Assembly: GCA_002381695.1 (NCBI GenBank)
Contig: DFXM01000053.1
Coordinates: forward strand, 30,823 to 94,822
Direction: 5' to 3'
DNA length: 64,000 bases
DNA from: Clostridium sp. UBA4108
Lineage (GTDB): Bacteria > Bacillota > Clostridia > Clostridiales > Clostridiaceae
Shown: positions 8,259-15,946 of the stretch, piece after piece
Layout of the letters: every line of letters begins with the position of its first letter
Numbering within the stretch: the stretch's first letter is position 1
Notes under the pieces: generated by a model
Seen by the model: only the letters and a program-made list of their open reading frames with translations
What the model was told of the DNA's origin: nothing
Databases searched by the model: none
Program-made: the position numbers and the translations under genes

Positions 8259-9470
8259 ATGAAAACCATAGCAATTGTAGGAACCTTTGATTCCAAGGGT
8301 GCGGAGTTCTCTTATGTAAAGGATATAATTGAGTCTTTGGGCTTAAATACATTTACAATACACTCAGGTGTGTTTCAACCTATGTTTGAGCCAGATGTAT
8401 CTAATGATGAAGTAGCAGCAGCGGTGGGGGAAGATATAAATCAGATTGCAGCTAAAAAGGATAGAGCATTGGCTACAGAAGTTTTGGCAGAAGGAATGAA
8501 AAAATTGATTCCAAAACTTTATGAAGAGGGAAAATTTGATGGAATTATCTCTTTTGGAGGAAGTGGAGGTACATCAATTGTAACCCCTGCTATGAGAGCA
8601 CTACCTATAGGGGTACCTAAAATAATGGTATCTACAGTGGCGTCGGGAAACACCTCACAGTACGTAGGCACAAGTGACATAATCATGTTTCCATCTGTTG
8701 TTGATGTTTCTGGGTTAAATACTATTTCAACGAAGATATTCACAAATGCTGCCTTTGCTATTGCAGGTATGGTAAAGTTTGAAGCTCAAGAAAACATAGA
8801 TAAGAAGCCACTGATAGCGGCAACTATGTTTGGTGTAACCACACCCTGTGTAGATGAGGCAAGAGAGTATTTAGAGAAACAGGGATATGAGGTTTTAGTA
8901 TTCCATGCCACTGGTACAGGTGGAAAAACTATGGAGAATCTAATTGAAGCAGGATTTTTTGAAGGGGTCTTAGATTTAACTACAACAGAATGGTGCGATG
9001 AATTGGTTGGAGGAGTATTAAATGGGGGACCTAATAGGCTAGAAGCCGCAGGTAGATATAAGATACCTCAGGTTGTATCTACTGGAGCTTTAGATATGGT
9101 TAACTTTGGTCCAATGGATACTGTTCCAAAAGAGTTTCAAGGTAGAACTTTTTATAAGCATAACCCAACAGTGACACTTATGAGAACTACTACAGAAGAA
9201 AATGAAAAATTAGGTAAAATAATATCAGAAAAGTTAAACATGGCAAAGGGACCAACTGCACTAATGTTGCCATTAAAGGGAGTTTCTATGCTGGATGTAG
9301 AAGGTCAACCTTTCTATGGACCTGAGGAAGATAAAGTATTATTCGATACTTTGAGAAATAATATAAACAAAGATTCAGTAGAAATTATAGAGCTAGATTG
9401 TGATTTGAATGATAAAAACTTTGCTATAGCAGCAGCTAAGAAATTAGTTGAATTAATCCATAATAAGTAG
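8259..9470 (+). CDS. Tm-1-like ATP-binding protein (UPF0261 family)
   Basis: A 403-residue protein beginning KTIAIVGTFDSKGAEF, the hallmark start of the UPF0261/Tm-1-like family. It has a glycine-rich nucleotide-binding loop (IISFGGSGGTSIVTPAMR, residues ~96-113), the TVASGNTSQYVG block and FHATGTGGKTMENL (~215-228). In plants the tomato Tm-1 protein carries this domain fused to a C-terminal TIM barrel; here the barrel is the next gene, 12 bases downstream, so the pair probably forms one complex or pathway. The biochemical role is not established. The start is set by GAGGAGG 10 bases before ATG 8259, not the ATG at 8220. Confidence 0.9.
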   Translation: MKTIAIVGTFDSKGAEFSYVKDIIESLGLNTFTIHSGVFQPMFEPDVSNDEVAAAVGEDINQIAAKKDRALATEVLAEGMKKLIPKLYEEGKFDGIISFGGSGGTSIVTPAMRALPIGVPKIMVSTVASGNTSQYVGTSDIIMFPSVVDVSGLNTISTKIFTNAAFAIAGMVKFEAQENIDKKPLIAATMFGVTTPCVDEAREYLEKQGYEVLVFHATGTGGKTMENLIEAGFFEGVLDLTTTEWCDELVGGVLNGGPNRLEAAGRYKIPQVVSTGALDMVNFGPMDTVPKEFQGRTFYKHNPTVTLMRTTTEENEKLGKIISEKLNMAKGPTALMLPLKGVSMLDVEGQPFYGPEEDKVLFDTLRNNINKDSVEIIELDCDLNDKNFAIAAAKKLVELIHNK

Positions 9471-9482
9471 GAGGTAATGAAA

Positions 9483-10310
9483 ATGAAGTTAACACGTGAA
9501 GAGGTGCTTACTAGACTTAGAGAACAGGTGGCTAGTGATAAAATAATTTTAGGCGCAGGAGCAGGTACAGGAATTTCAGCAAAAAGCGGTGAAGCTGGGG
9601 GCGTAGATTTAATTATAATTTATAACTCTGGAAGATATAGAATGGCTGGAAGAGGTTCCCTAGCAGGATTATTATCCTATGGGGATGCAAACCAAATAGT
9701 TGTGGAAATGGGTTCAGAGGTATTACCAGTAGTTAAACATACTCCAGTGTTAGCAGGAGTTTGCGGAACAGATCCTTTCCGTATAATGGAGGTCTTTTTA
9801 AAACAATTAAAAGAGCAAGGTTTTGTAGGAGTACAAAATTTCCCAACAGTTGGATTAATTGATGGAGTATTTAGAGCTAATCTTGAGGAAACTGGTATGG
9901 GATATGATCTTGAAATTGATATGATACGTAAGGCTCATGAACTTGATATGCTTACTACTCCTTATGTATTTGATGAGGAACAGGCTAAGAAAATGGCAGA
10001 AGCAGGAGCTGATATCTTAGTAGCACATATGGGGCTGACAACGAAAGGAACTATTGGTGCGAAAACAGCACTTACTCTTGATGATTGTGTAAAAAAAGTT
10101 CAGGCAATTTGTGATGCAGGTAAATCAGTTAATCCCAACATTATGGTTATATGCCATGGGGGACCTATTGCAGAACCAGAGGATGCACAGTATGTAATTG
10201 AAAGAACAACTGGAGTTGATGGCTTCTTTGGGGCTTCAAGTATTGAAAGATTTGCCACAGAGGTTGGAATTAAACAACAAGCAGAAGCCTTTAAAAATAT
10301 TAAACTATAA
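9483..10310 (+). CDS. TIM-barrel phosphoenolpyruvate hydrolase-like protein
   Basis: A 275-residue single-domain TIM barrel: GAGAGTGISAKSGEAGGVDL near residue 20, IYNSGRYRMAGRGSL, GFVGVQNFPTVGLIDG, LVAHMGLTTKGTIGAKTALT, VICHGGPIAEPEDA. These match the family annotated as phosphoenolpyruvate hydrolase-like / TIM-barrel signal transduction proteins. The N-terminal domain of the AraC regulator at 6941 is a clear paralogue. Start 9483 is preferred because AGGAGGT ends about 8 bases before it, whereas ATG 9477 is too close. Substrate unknown. Confidence 0.9.
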   Translation: MKLTREEVLTRLREQVASDKIILGAGAGTGISAKSGEAGGVDLIIIYNSGRYRMAGRGSLAGLLSYGDANQIVVEMGSEVLPVVKHTPVLAGVCGTDPFRIMEVFLKQLKEQGFVGVQNFPTVGLIDGVFRANLEETGMGYDLEIDMIRKAHELDMLTTPYVFDEEQAKKMAEAGADILVAHMGLTTKGTIGAKTALTLDDCVKKVQAICDAGKSVNPNIMVICHGGPIAEPEDAQYVIERTTGVDGFFGASSIERFATEVGIKQQAEAFKNIKL

Positions 10311-10359
10311 TCTTAATATAGTATGTTTATAAATTTAAAATCATTTTTAAGTTAGAGTT

Positions 10360-10403
10360 AATAGCCATAGATTAGTATTGAAAGCTAATTTATGGCTATT
10401 TTT
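10360..10403 (+). terminator. Intrinsic terminator of the Tm-1/TIM-barrel operon
   Basis: AATAGCCATAGATTAG pairs with CTAATTTATGGCTATT around a loop of about nine bases, followed by TTTTT. Confidence 0.85.
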
Positions 10404-10407
10404 ACAA

Positions 10408-10551
10408 GGCTTGGTTTTAATATAGTGTTGATAATGAACTATATATTATTACTTGCAGCTTTGCATAAGTTCACCCATCCGGGTACAGGCAACTAGAGAT
10501 TCCTTTGCTTTGCAGGAATCTAAGTTTACACTTAAACCGTTTTGAAAGCTA
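10408..10551 (-). repeat. Dispersed palindromic repeat, copy C (longest form, 144 bp, reverse orientation)
   Basis: Read on the minus strand this copy starts AGCTTTCAAAACGGTTT, as in the middle of copy F, then continues through ~80 extra bases before rejoining the shared segment TAATAATATATAGTTCATTA. The extra segment contains its own hairpin (AGATTCC ... GGAATCT, about 10496-10521). It ends with GGCTTGGTTTTAAT at 10408. The shorter copies look like internal deletions of a form like this. A 64-codon minus-strand frame here is a by-product of the repeat. Confidence 0.7.
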
Positions 10552-10704
10552 ATAATTAATAACATATATTTTTTACAACATATATGAAGTATAATAATAT
10601 TAGTTAGGGCATAGTAAAAGATAACTGGTAGTCTATTATTCATATACTTGACTAGTTATTTTTCTTAAATTGCTTAAAATACATTTAGATAGAGGAGAGA
10701 GTAA

Positions 10705-11337
10705 ATGACAATAGAAAATAATAAAGAAGAAATGGTGAGTTTTAGTCTAGAAGGGTTAGAGGCAAAGGGGATTTGGGAAAAATTATGGGGAAAAGAGTTA
10801 AATTCTAAAAAGAATATATTAGGATATATAGATACTATTAAAGCACTTAAACAAGAAGGAATAACAACTGAGCAAATAGAGGATACATATATACTTATTT
10901 ATAATAGTATTGAGGATATGACAAGTATAGTAAAACCTAACACAATAATGTATTTAAAAAATACGTTGAAATCACAGTTAGGGAAGTATGTTAAGGAAAA
11001 AGATCCTAAGTCTATTAATTATTTCATTGAATTTTTTAAGGAGGCATATCCAGCGAATAACAGAAGAAAAGATTTTACTTGGGTGCTTATGGATATTAAC
11101 AGTATTACAGAAGAACAAATTTGGCATACGTTAACGCATATTAATACCCTATGTATGAAAAGAAATAGAAGACTTCGTAAAGAAGAGAGAGAAGATATAA
11201 TAAAAATGGTGGAGATTTTAATTAAAGGTGGAAATATTAAATACATAAATCAGCTGAAAAGCATGGAAATACTACTTAAGAATCTAAAAATTAGGATAAT
11301 TGGTGTAGGTAAATGGGTTGAAATTAAACCTCTATAA
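10705..11337 (+). CDS. Protein of unknown function (210 aa)
   Basis: A soluble, mostly helical, basic protein with no signal peptide, membrane segment or recognisable catalytic motif. A central stretch (residues ~100-160) alternates charged and aromatic residues (FIEFFKEAYPANNRRKDFTWVL) and an arginine-rich run follows (KRNRRLRKEERED). AGAGGAGAG precedes the ATG and a strong terminator follows, so it is a single-gene unit. I do not recognise a family and propose no function. Confidence 0.7.
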   Translation: MTIENNKEEMVSFSLEGLEAKGIWEKLWGKELNSKKNILGYIDTIKALKQEGITTEQIEDTYILIYNSIEDMTSIVKPNTIMYLKNTLKSQLGKYVKEKDPKSINYFIEFFKEAYPANNRRKDFTWVLMDINSITEEQIWHTLTHINTLCMKRNRRLRKEEREDIIKMVEILIKGGNIKYINQLKSMEILLKNLKIRIIGVGKWVEIKPL

Positions 11338-11341
11338 TACA

Positions 11342-11392
11342 TAAGAAAAAACATCTCTTGGAAGGTTAATTTTCAAAGGATGTTTTTTCTTA
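11342..11392. terminator. Bidirectional terminator between convergent genes
   Basis: AAGAAAAAACATC at the left pairs with GATGTTTTTTCTT at the right, with A-rich and T-rich ends on both sides. It separates the unknown gene on the plus strand from padR on the minus strand. Confidence 0.8.
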
Positions 11393-11400
11393 TTTTATAA

Positions 11401-11721
11401 TTAAGAGGGGAAGATGCCTAGAGCATTAACCTTAGCAACAATTTTATTCCACTCTTCATTCATATTAGAAGAATACTCTTTTCCAGCTTCTGTAATTCTA
11501 TAGTATTTCCTTGCAGGCCCACCAGATGGGACATCTTTCATATAGGTCTCAGTATATTTATCATTATTTAATCTACGAAGAATTGTATAAATAGATCCAT
11601 CATATACATCAGGAAAGATGTCTTTTATAATTTTCATAAGCTCATATCCATACATATCCTGTTTAGTAAGCTGGAAAAGAATACACATTTCAAGAACTCC
11701 TTTTTTAAATTGTGTATCCAT
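11401..11721 (-). CDS. PadR-family transcriptional regulator
   Basis: The protein (106 aa) has the PadR winged-helix: QFKKGVLEMCILFQLTKQDMYGYE, then DGSIYTILRRLNND and the wing GPARKYYRITEAG. Short PadR proteins act as dimeric repressors that respond to small molecules or stress. It lies 5 bases after the HAAS/RDD membrane-protein gene in the same operon, in the reverse of the common PadR-first order. GAGGTAA precedes the ATG. It likely regulates its own operon. Confidence 0.9.
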   Translation of the reverse strand: MDTQFKKGVLEMCILFQLTKQDMYGYELMKIIKDIFPDVYDGSIYTILRRLNNDKYTETYMKDVPSGGPARKYYRITEAGKEYSSNMNEEWNKIVAKVNALGIFPS

Positions 11722-11726
11722 ATTTA

Positions 11727-12647
11727 TTACCTCACCACATCAATAACTTTAGTTCTAGCAGCTAAATCATGCACTGTTTTATGCTCAGGAGTACCACAGC
11801 CCCAGATGAAGGAGAAAATATTAAGGATACCAGATGTAATGCCATTACCAATAAATTTTATAAGAGCATCTCTTAATAGTACATCTAAGAATGTTAATTT
11901 ATCACCTTTTAAAGGAACTACCTTTATTTTAACTATCCATTTTCCAAGGGTATAACCTTTAAAAATCCAAAGTTCAAAAGCCGTAATTAGGCCTGAAAAT
12001 CCCAAAAGCATAAACATTATAGAAACCATGGTCATTGGAATAAAGGTAAAAAAGGACATAGAATTCATAGACATAGGTGAAGAAGTTTCGGTAGAAATAA
12101 TACTATCATAGAAAATATTATTTTCTGACATATAAGCTATAAACTCTTCATTTGTTCCTTTAAAAACTCGTCTGTCATCTTTAAAAAGTTCTATTTTTTT
12201 TGCTTCACCATTTTTATCCAAGGTGATATGTCTAGAATAGGTATCTTTTAAACTACTAATATTACTATTTTCTATGATCTCAGTAGTTTTTGTTGTTTCA
12301 TGAAAAGAAAAAGTAGAAACAAAAAGTATTATTGAAAAAAACAAAGCAATTATAAAGGTATCAATAATATATGCTCCTAGTCTTTTAGACATTGGTGCTA
12401 GATTAGATATATCTGTGCTGATAGGCTCACTATTAAAGCTATGATTATTACCTATATCATCTAAAATAGTTCTAGATATAGCTGCAGGAGAACCAATTTC
12501 TTCTGAGATATCCTTTTCACTTTTACCCTCTAAGAATCCATTATCGAATATATCACCATAGTCTGATAATATTTCCTCAAGATCAGTATTAGACAGATGA
12601 CCTTCAAGAGAGTTTTTGAGTTCTCTTAAAAATTCGCACTTATTCAT
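11727..12647 (-). CDS. HAAS (DUF1700) domain plus RDD-family membrane protein
   Basis: Residues 1-~70 form a HAAS/DUF1700-type domain (CEFLRELKNSLEGHL ... YGDIFDNGFLEGKSEKDI), a module nearly always encoded next to PadR regulators. Residues ~85-300 form an RDD domain: RLGAYIIDTFIIALFF (containing the R/D signature), further hydrophobic segments near 95-115, 200-225 and 275-290, and GYTLGKWIVKIKVV. An extracytoplasmic loop of about 80 residues lies between the first two membrane segments. GAGGGTG precedes the start. Function is unknown; the PadR partner directly downstream supports a regulated envelope role. Confidence 0.85.
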   Translation of the reverse strand: MNKCEFLRELKNSLEGHLSNTDLEEILSDYGDIFDNGFLEGKSEKDISEEIGSPAAISRTILDDIGNNHSFNSEPISTDISNLAPMSKRLGAYIIDTFIIALFFSIILFVSTFSFHETTKTTEIIENSNISSLKDTYSRHITLDKNGEAKKIELFKDDRRVFKGTNEEFIAYMSENNIFYDSIISTETSSPMSMNSMSFFTFIPMTMVSIMFMLLGFSGLITAFELWIFKGYTLGKWIVKIKVVPLKGDKLTFLDVLLRDALIKFIGNGITSGILNIFSFIWGCGTPEHKTVHDLAARTKVIDVVR

Positions 12648-12783
12648 TAAAACACCCTCTTACTATTTAATAACTATTACTTAGTGAATAGTAGTATATT
12701 TTGAGTATAACAAACTATTATTTAATAAGCAATAGTTTTCCTTTAGAGTAAAATAAAATTTAGTACCAGAAGATAGATGTAAT

Positions 12784-12840
12784 TTATTCTAGAATCTAAA
12801 AGAGATTGTCTTTGACAATCTCTTTTAGATTCTGGAATAA
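12784..12840. terminator. Long bidirectional hairpin terminator
   Basis: TTATTCTAGAATCTAAAAG with AGATTGTC pairs with GACAATCT and the complement of the rest, leaving a tiny loop (TTT). The stem is about 26 bp with one mismatch. It lies 7 bases past the stop of the AraC gene on the minus strand. Confidence 0.8.
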
Positions 12841-12847
12841 ATATTAG

Positions 12848-13744
12848 TTAGTATTTCTTAGGGGTAACTCTAATCCATACTTCACAATATTCTTTGCCGT
12901 TTTCTTTAGTATAGTACATTTCAAGGTCATAACCATCAATCTTTTCATAATTAGAGGTCGGTAACCATTCAGAGTACACACGGTTATTTAAATCTTGCAT
13001 AGATTTACTTATATCTTTTAAATCATATTCATTAGAAGTAAATATAGCCCAAGTAGAAGCTGGGATTTGGACAACAGTGTAGCCTTCCATATTACAATTT
13101 GAATTTTCTAAAGCACAAAGCATATAGGGGAAGGTAGTGCCACCAGTGTTTCTATAGCCGCATATGGCATTAACAGGACATAACCCACCTTTAGGGTTAA
13201 TATTTTCTCCTGTAGACTTAGTAAGTTTATCGTACTCTCCATTATTTAGTTGTTCTGTCCAAAAGTCAGGAATTTCTTTTAGGGTATCATCATCATTTAA
13301 GTCAAAAATTCTCTCAATACCGTATACTGTAAAACTATCTTTTTTTTCAATTCTATAATTCATTTCTAAATCTCCTTTAATTGAAATTTGAAAGGAAATA
13401 CGAGGATAGGCTTTAAAGTTTACACCCATATTGCGCGCCGATGTGGGTGTAATGCCATGCAATGTCTGAAAGGCACGGGTAAAGGCTTCAGGTGATTCAT
13501 AGCCATATTTAAGGGCTAAGTCAATAACTTTTATGTTGGTGTTTTGGAGTTCAAAAGCAGCAAGGGTCATTCGTCTGCGCCTAACATATTCAGACAAAGT
13601 TACATTAGTAATAAAAGAAAACATACGTTGAAAATGATATACTGAACAGCATGCCATTTTAGCTACATTTTCATAATCAACCTTGTCCATTAAATTATTT
13701 TCAATGTAATTTATAGCATTATTCATTCTATCTAGCCAATCCAT
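12848..13744 (-). CDS. AraC-family regulator with GyrI-like effector domain (Rob/SoxS type)
   Basis: Residues ~1-105 are an AraC DNA-binding domain (DYENVAKMACCSVYHFQRMF and VIDLALKYGYESPEAFTRAF, ending HGITPTSAR). Residues ~130-298 are a GyrI-like small-molecule-binding domain ending in EVWIRVTPKKY. This arrangement is found in Rob-, TipA- and BmrR-like regulators that sense drugs or hydrophobic ligands. An N-terminal AraC plus C-terminal GyrI order matches Clostridial homologues. AGGTGG lies 9 bases before the start. The regulated genes are not evident; no exporter is adjacent on the same strand. Confidence 0.9.
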   Translation of the reverse strand: MDWLDRMNNAINYIENNLMDKVDYENVAKMACCSVYHFQRMFSFITNVTLSEYVRRRRMTLAAFELQNTNIKVIDLALKYGYESPEAFTRAFQTLHGITPTSARNMGVNFKAYPRISFQISIKGDLEMNYRIEKKDSFTVYGIERIFDLNDDDTLKEIPDFWTEQLNNGEYDKLTKSTGENINPKGGLCPVNAICGYRNTGGTTFPYMLCALENSNCNMEGYTVVQIPASTWAIFTSNEYDLKDISKSMQDLNNRVYSEWLPTSNYEKIDGYDLEMYYTKENGKEYCEVWIRVTPKKY

Positions 13745-14056
13745 TCATAATTACCACCTTTCAATTAAAAGTATATCAAGATAAATTAAACTATACCTTG
13801 CAGTTTATGCACTATATTGCAAGGGTAAGTTATTATTAAGTTCTTTATTTTATCAGTAGCTAAATAAAAGCTAAATACATTGTAACTTCTAAAATAGTAC
13901 TTATACAATAGAAAGAATGAAAGAATGAAAGAATGAAAGGAAGGGTAATTTTGATCACTATACAATTATACTTTTATTACAATCATAACCAATAATTGCA
14001 ATTGAATTTAAGGTGATGATATAATTATAAAAATGTGATTATAGGAGTGGAATTTT
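13745..14056. other. Divergent intergenic region
   Basis: This 312-bp gap separates the divergent AraC and acetyltransferase genes and must contain both promoters. It holds an 8-bp tandem repeat at 13912-13941. TATAAT at about 14021-14026 may be the -10 box of the acetyltransferase gene. No RNA gene or other frame is visible. Confidence 0.35.
13912..13941 (+). repeat. 8-bp tandem repeat (AAAGAATG, about 3.5 copies)
   Basis: AAAGAATG is repeated head to tail, ending GAAAGG. The array lies about 120 bases upstream of the acetyltransferase start. Short arrays like this can change length by slipped-strand pairing, but a copy number near three gives little instability. Confidence 0.7.
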
Positions 14057-14572
14057 ATGATAATTAGGGAGCCAATTTTATCAGATGTTTCTAATATAGC
14101 AAAGATACATGTAGATACTTGGCGTACTGCTTATAGGGGAATAGTACCTGATAAATATTTAGAGGAATTATCTTATGAAAAGAAGGCAAAAGCATGGGAA
14201 AGTATCATTAATGGTGAAATTAAAGACAGTAGATATATTTTTATAGCAGAAGATGAAGACCATGGTGTAATTGGATTTGTTACCTGTGGCGCAGAGCGGG
14301 AAGGAGATGCTGTATATAGAGGGGAACTATATGCTATATATGTTACTGATGAATATCAAAATAGTGGAGTAGGCGGTTTATTATTTAAAAGAGTAACTGA
14401 AAAGTTAATTGAGTTAGGATTTAATTCCATGCTTATTTGGGCATTAGAAGATAATCATAAGGCTCGCAGATTTTATGAAATAAAGGGTGGGAAGAAGATC
14501 AAAGAAAAATGTGTAGACATTGGGGGTGAAAAACTTAAGGAAGTAGCTTATGGTTGGGAATTTTATCAATAA
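14057..14572 (+). CDS. GNAT-family N-acetyltransferase
   Basis: The protein (171 aa) starts MIIREPILSDVSNIAKIHVD, continues with TWRTAYRGIVPDKYLEEL (a segment typical of this acetyltransferase subgroup) and has the acetyl-CoA-binding motif YQNSGVGGLLFKRV near residues 103-116. ALEDNHKARRFYEIKGGKK is the expected C-terminal block. TAGGAGTGG precedes the ATG. The neighbourhood (drug-sensing AraC regulator divergent, cobalamin riboswitch downstream) does not fix a substrate. Confidence 0.88.
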   Translation: MIIREPILSDVSNIAKIHVDTWRTAYRGIVPDKYLEELSYEKKAKAWESIINGEIKDSRYIFIAEDEDHGVIGFVTCGAEREGDAVYRGELYAIYVTDEYQNSGVGGLLFKRVTEKLIELGFNSMLIWALEDNHKARRFYEIKGGKKIKEKCVDIGGEKLKEVAYGWEFYQ

Positions 14573-14642
14573 GGCTTGCATACTATAAGTTTGACATAAA
14601 AATGAGGATAGTATAGTATATTATTTATAATTGAATATTTTA

Positions 14643-14815
14643 GAAATTAGGTTCAATGATATTTTGGTATCATTGATTAAAAGAGAAGTTGGGTGAAAAC
14701 CCCACGCGGTCCCGCCGCTGTAAGAGAGGAGTTTTCTTCTAGTATGCCACTATTTTTAATGGGAAGGCAGAAGAAAATTATGATACTTGAGCCAGAAGAA
14801 CTGCCTATTTTTGCG
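14643..14815 (+). ncRNA. Cobalamin (B12) riboswitch
   Basis: The conserved core is easy to read: GGGTGAAAACCCCACGCGGT, then CCCGCCGCTGTAA near 14711-14723, GCCACT at 14746-14751, GGGAAGG at 14761-14767, and the B12 box GAGCCAGAAGAACTGCC at about 14790-14806. The flanks AAATTAGG and GCCTATTTT can close the outer stem. Such RNAs bind adenosylcobalamin and usually turn downstream genes off by favouring a terminator. A terminator hairpin lies at 14875-14907, so this one probably acts at transcription. The only gene in range is the unrecognised one at 14979. Confidence 0.93.
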
Positions 14816-14874
14816 CTAGAATTCTACGAGAGATAGGAGGGTGTATTTGGAATCTGTGTATATACAAGATTTGT

Positions 14875-14907
14875 AACCTTTTAGCGTTGGTAGCTAAGAG
14901 GTTTTTT
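14875..14907 (+). terminator. Expression-platform terminator of the cobalamin riboswitch
   Basis: AACCTTTTAGC pairs with GCTAAGAGGTT (one mismatch) around a short loop, followed by TTTTTTATTT. It lies about 60 bases after the B12 box and 70 bases before the next start codon, which fits a riboswitch-controlled terminator. Confidence 0.8.
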
Positions 14908-14978
14908 ATTTCCACATTTTTAAACATATCTAATTAAATTTGTATAAATTTTAAATTATAAGTTAGGAGTGGTTGTAT

Positions 14979-15425
14979 ATGAAAAGATTTGAGTTTGATG
15001 GAAAGAAATTATCTATGGTTACATCTGATGTATTAAAGGTTCTTAAAACTTTAGATGAAATTATAGATTCATATAATAATGAAAAACCGATAACACAAAA
15101 ATACATGGAATCAGTGTTTAAGTTAGAATTTGATAGATTTAGAAATCTTCTTGGTAAGTATATGAGCAAATGCTTAGTTACGATCAGTGAGCCATATAAT
15201 GAAGCATTATATATTGTAAGTATTGATAAATGCATTGGCGCTGGTTTTTTACCAGAGCTCACAGCTGAATTTTATAATTATTTAAAAACTCTTAGCGCTA
15301 GTGATTCATCAATAGATGAAACAGCTTATGAAGACTTAGTAAAGTTCTATAAGAAGAATCATGATAATATATTGAAGCTATATAACCATATGATAGAATT
15401 CGCTAATAAATATGTAGAAAAATAA
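14979..15425 (+). CDS. Unknown protein under cobalamin riboswitch control (148 aa)
   Basis: The protein starts MKRFEFDGKKLSMVTSDVLK, is soluble and mainly helical, and has two cysteines (in SKCLVTI and DKCIGAG) but no clear cofactor motif. I do not recognise the family. Its only context is the B12 riboswitch and terminator directly upstream and a repeat downstream; it is a single-gene transcript. Genes under this riboswitch normally make, import or replace cobalamin, so a B12-sparing or B12-handling role is a reasonable inference only. ATG 14979 is chosen over TTG 14973 because AGGAGTGG ends 6 bases before it. Confidence 0.75.
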   Translation: MKRFEFDGKKLSMVTSDVLKVLKTLDEIIDSYNNEKPITQKYMESVFKLEFDRFRNLLGKYMSKCLVTISEPYNEALYIVSIDKCIGAGFLPELTAEFYNYLKTLSASDSSIDETAYEDLVKFYKKNHDNILKLYNHMIEFANKYVEK

Positions 15426-15493
15426 AATAAATAATATAAGAAAGTAGAAATAGGTTTATTTCAATAAAAAGCTATTTCTATTTTTTTATTATA

Positions 15494-15562
15494 CCTTGTT
15501 TTAAATGGTTGTTGATTTTAGAACTATATATTATTGTGAAGCAAACCATTTAAAACAAAGGC
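15494..15562 (+). repeat. Dispersed palindromic repeat, copy D (69 bp)
   Basis: CCTTGTTTTAAATGGTT at the left matches AACCATTTAAAACAAAGG at the right as inverted ends. The interior GTTGATTTTAGAACTATATA followed by TTATTGTGAAGC is the same as the left half of copy F at 29098. Confidence 0.8.
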
Positions 15563-15596
15563 TTTTATTATCATTCAAAAATATAATTACAAATAT

Positions 15597-15626
15597 TTGA
15601 CAACTTAGAATATTCTCTGCTATTAT
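15597..15626 (+). promoter_or_regulatory. Strong sigma-A promoter with no gene directly downstream
   Basis: TTGACA (15597-15602) and TATTAT (15621-15626) are separated by 18 bases. Transcription would start near 15634, about 310 bases before the next coding sequence. The segment that follows has no usable reading frame (the first ATG is stopped after three codons). Confidence 0.7.
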
Positions 15627-15633
15627 ATATTTA

Positions 15634-15829
15634 TAATTGAGAGAGGTAGGTGTTTAATGCACAGATAAGCAATAAAGTATCAGGATAATAGTGAACAAAG
15701 TTAAGGGTATCTATGCTACCTTTTATTTGTGATGCGTTATTCTAAGTCTTGAGATTGCTTATTGTGATTAAATACAGGCAAGATTATAGTATTTAACACA
15801 ATTCTTTAGTTAAATCTATAGTCTTTTTA
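15634..15829 (+). ncRNA. Candidate structured non-coding RNA (~196 nt)
   Basis: The segment between the promoter at 15597 and a terminator contains a long imperfect hairpin. ACAGATAAGCAAT (15661-15673) pairs with ATTGCTTATTGT (15754-15765). Inner helices form between ACAAAGTTAAGGGTA and TACCTTTTATTTGT around the loop TCTATGC. GATTATAGTATTTAAC (15782-15797) then pairs with GTTAAATCTATAGTC (to 15823) and is followed by TTTTTA, giving a good terminator. A long rod with internal bubbles of this length recalls 6S RNA, but I cannot confirm the family. Confidence 0.5.
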
Positions 15830-15946
15830 TATTTAAAGCAACTTAAGATATGAAAAACTTATTTGTTCTTCTATTATTAACTGATTTCGTATATATAATA
15901 AGCAAAAATTAAAAAGAGAATCATGTTGAAAGGAAGTTGTTTTAAA

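Noticed and set aside
10449..10643. 64-codon minus-strand frame
   Set aside because: It starts downstream of and runs through repeat copy C, and has no protein family likeness; the repeat explains the open frame.
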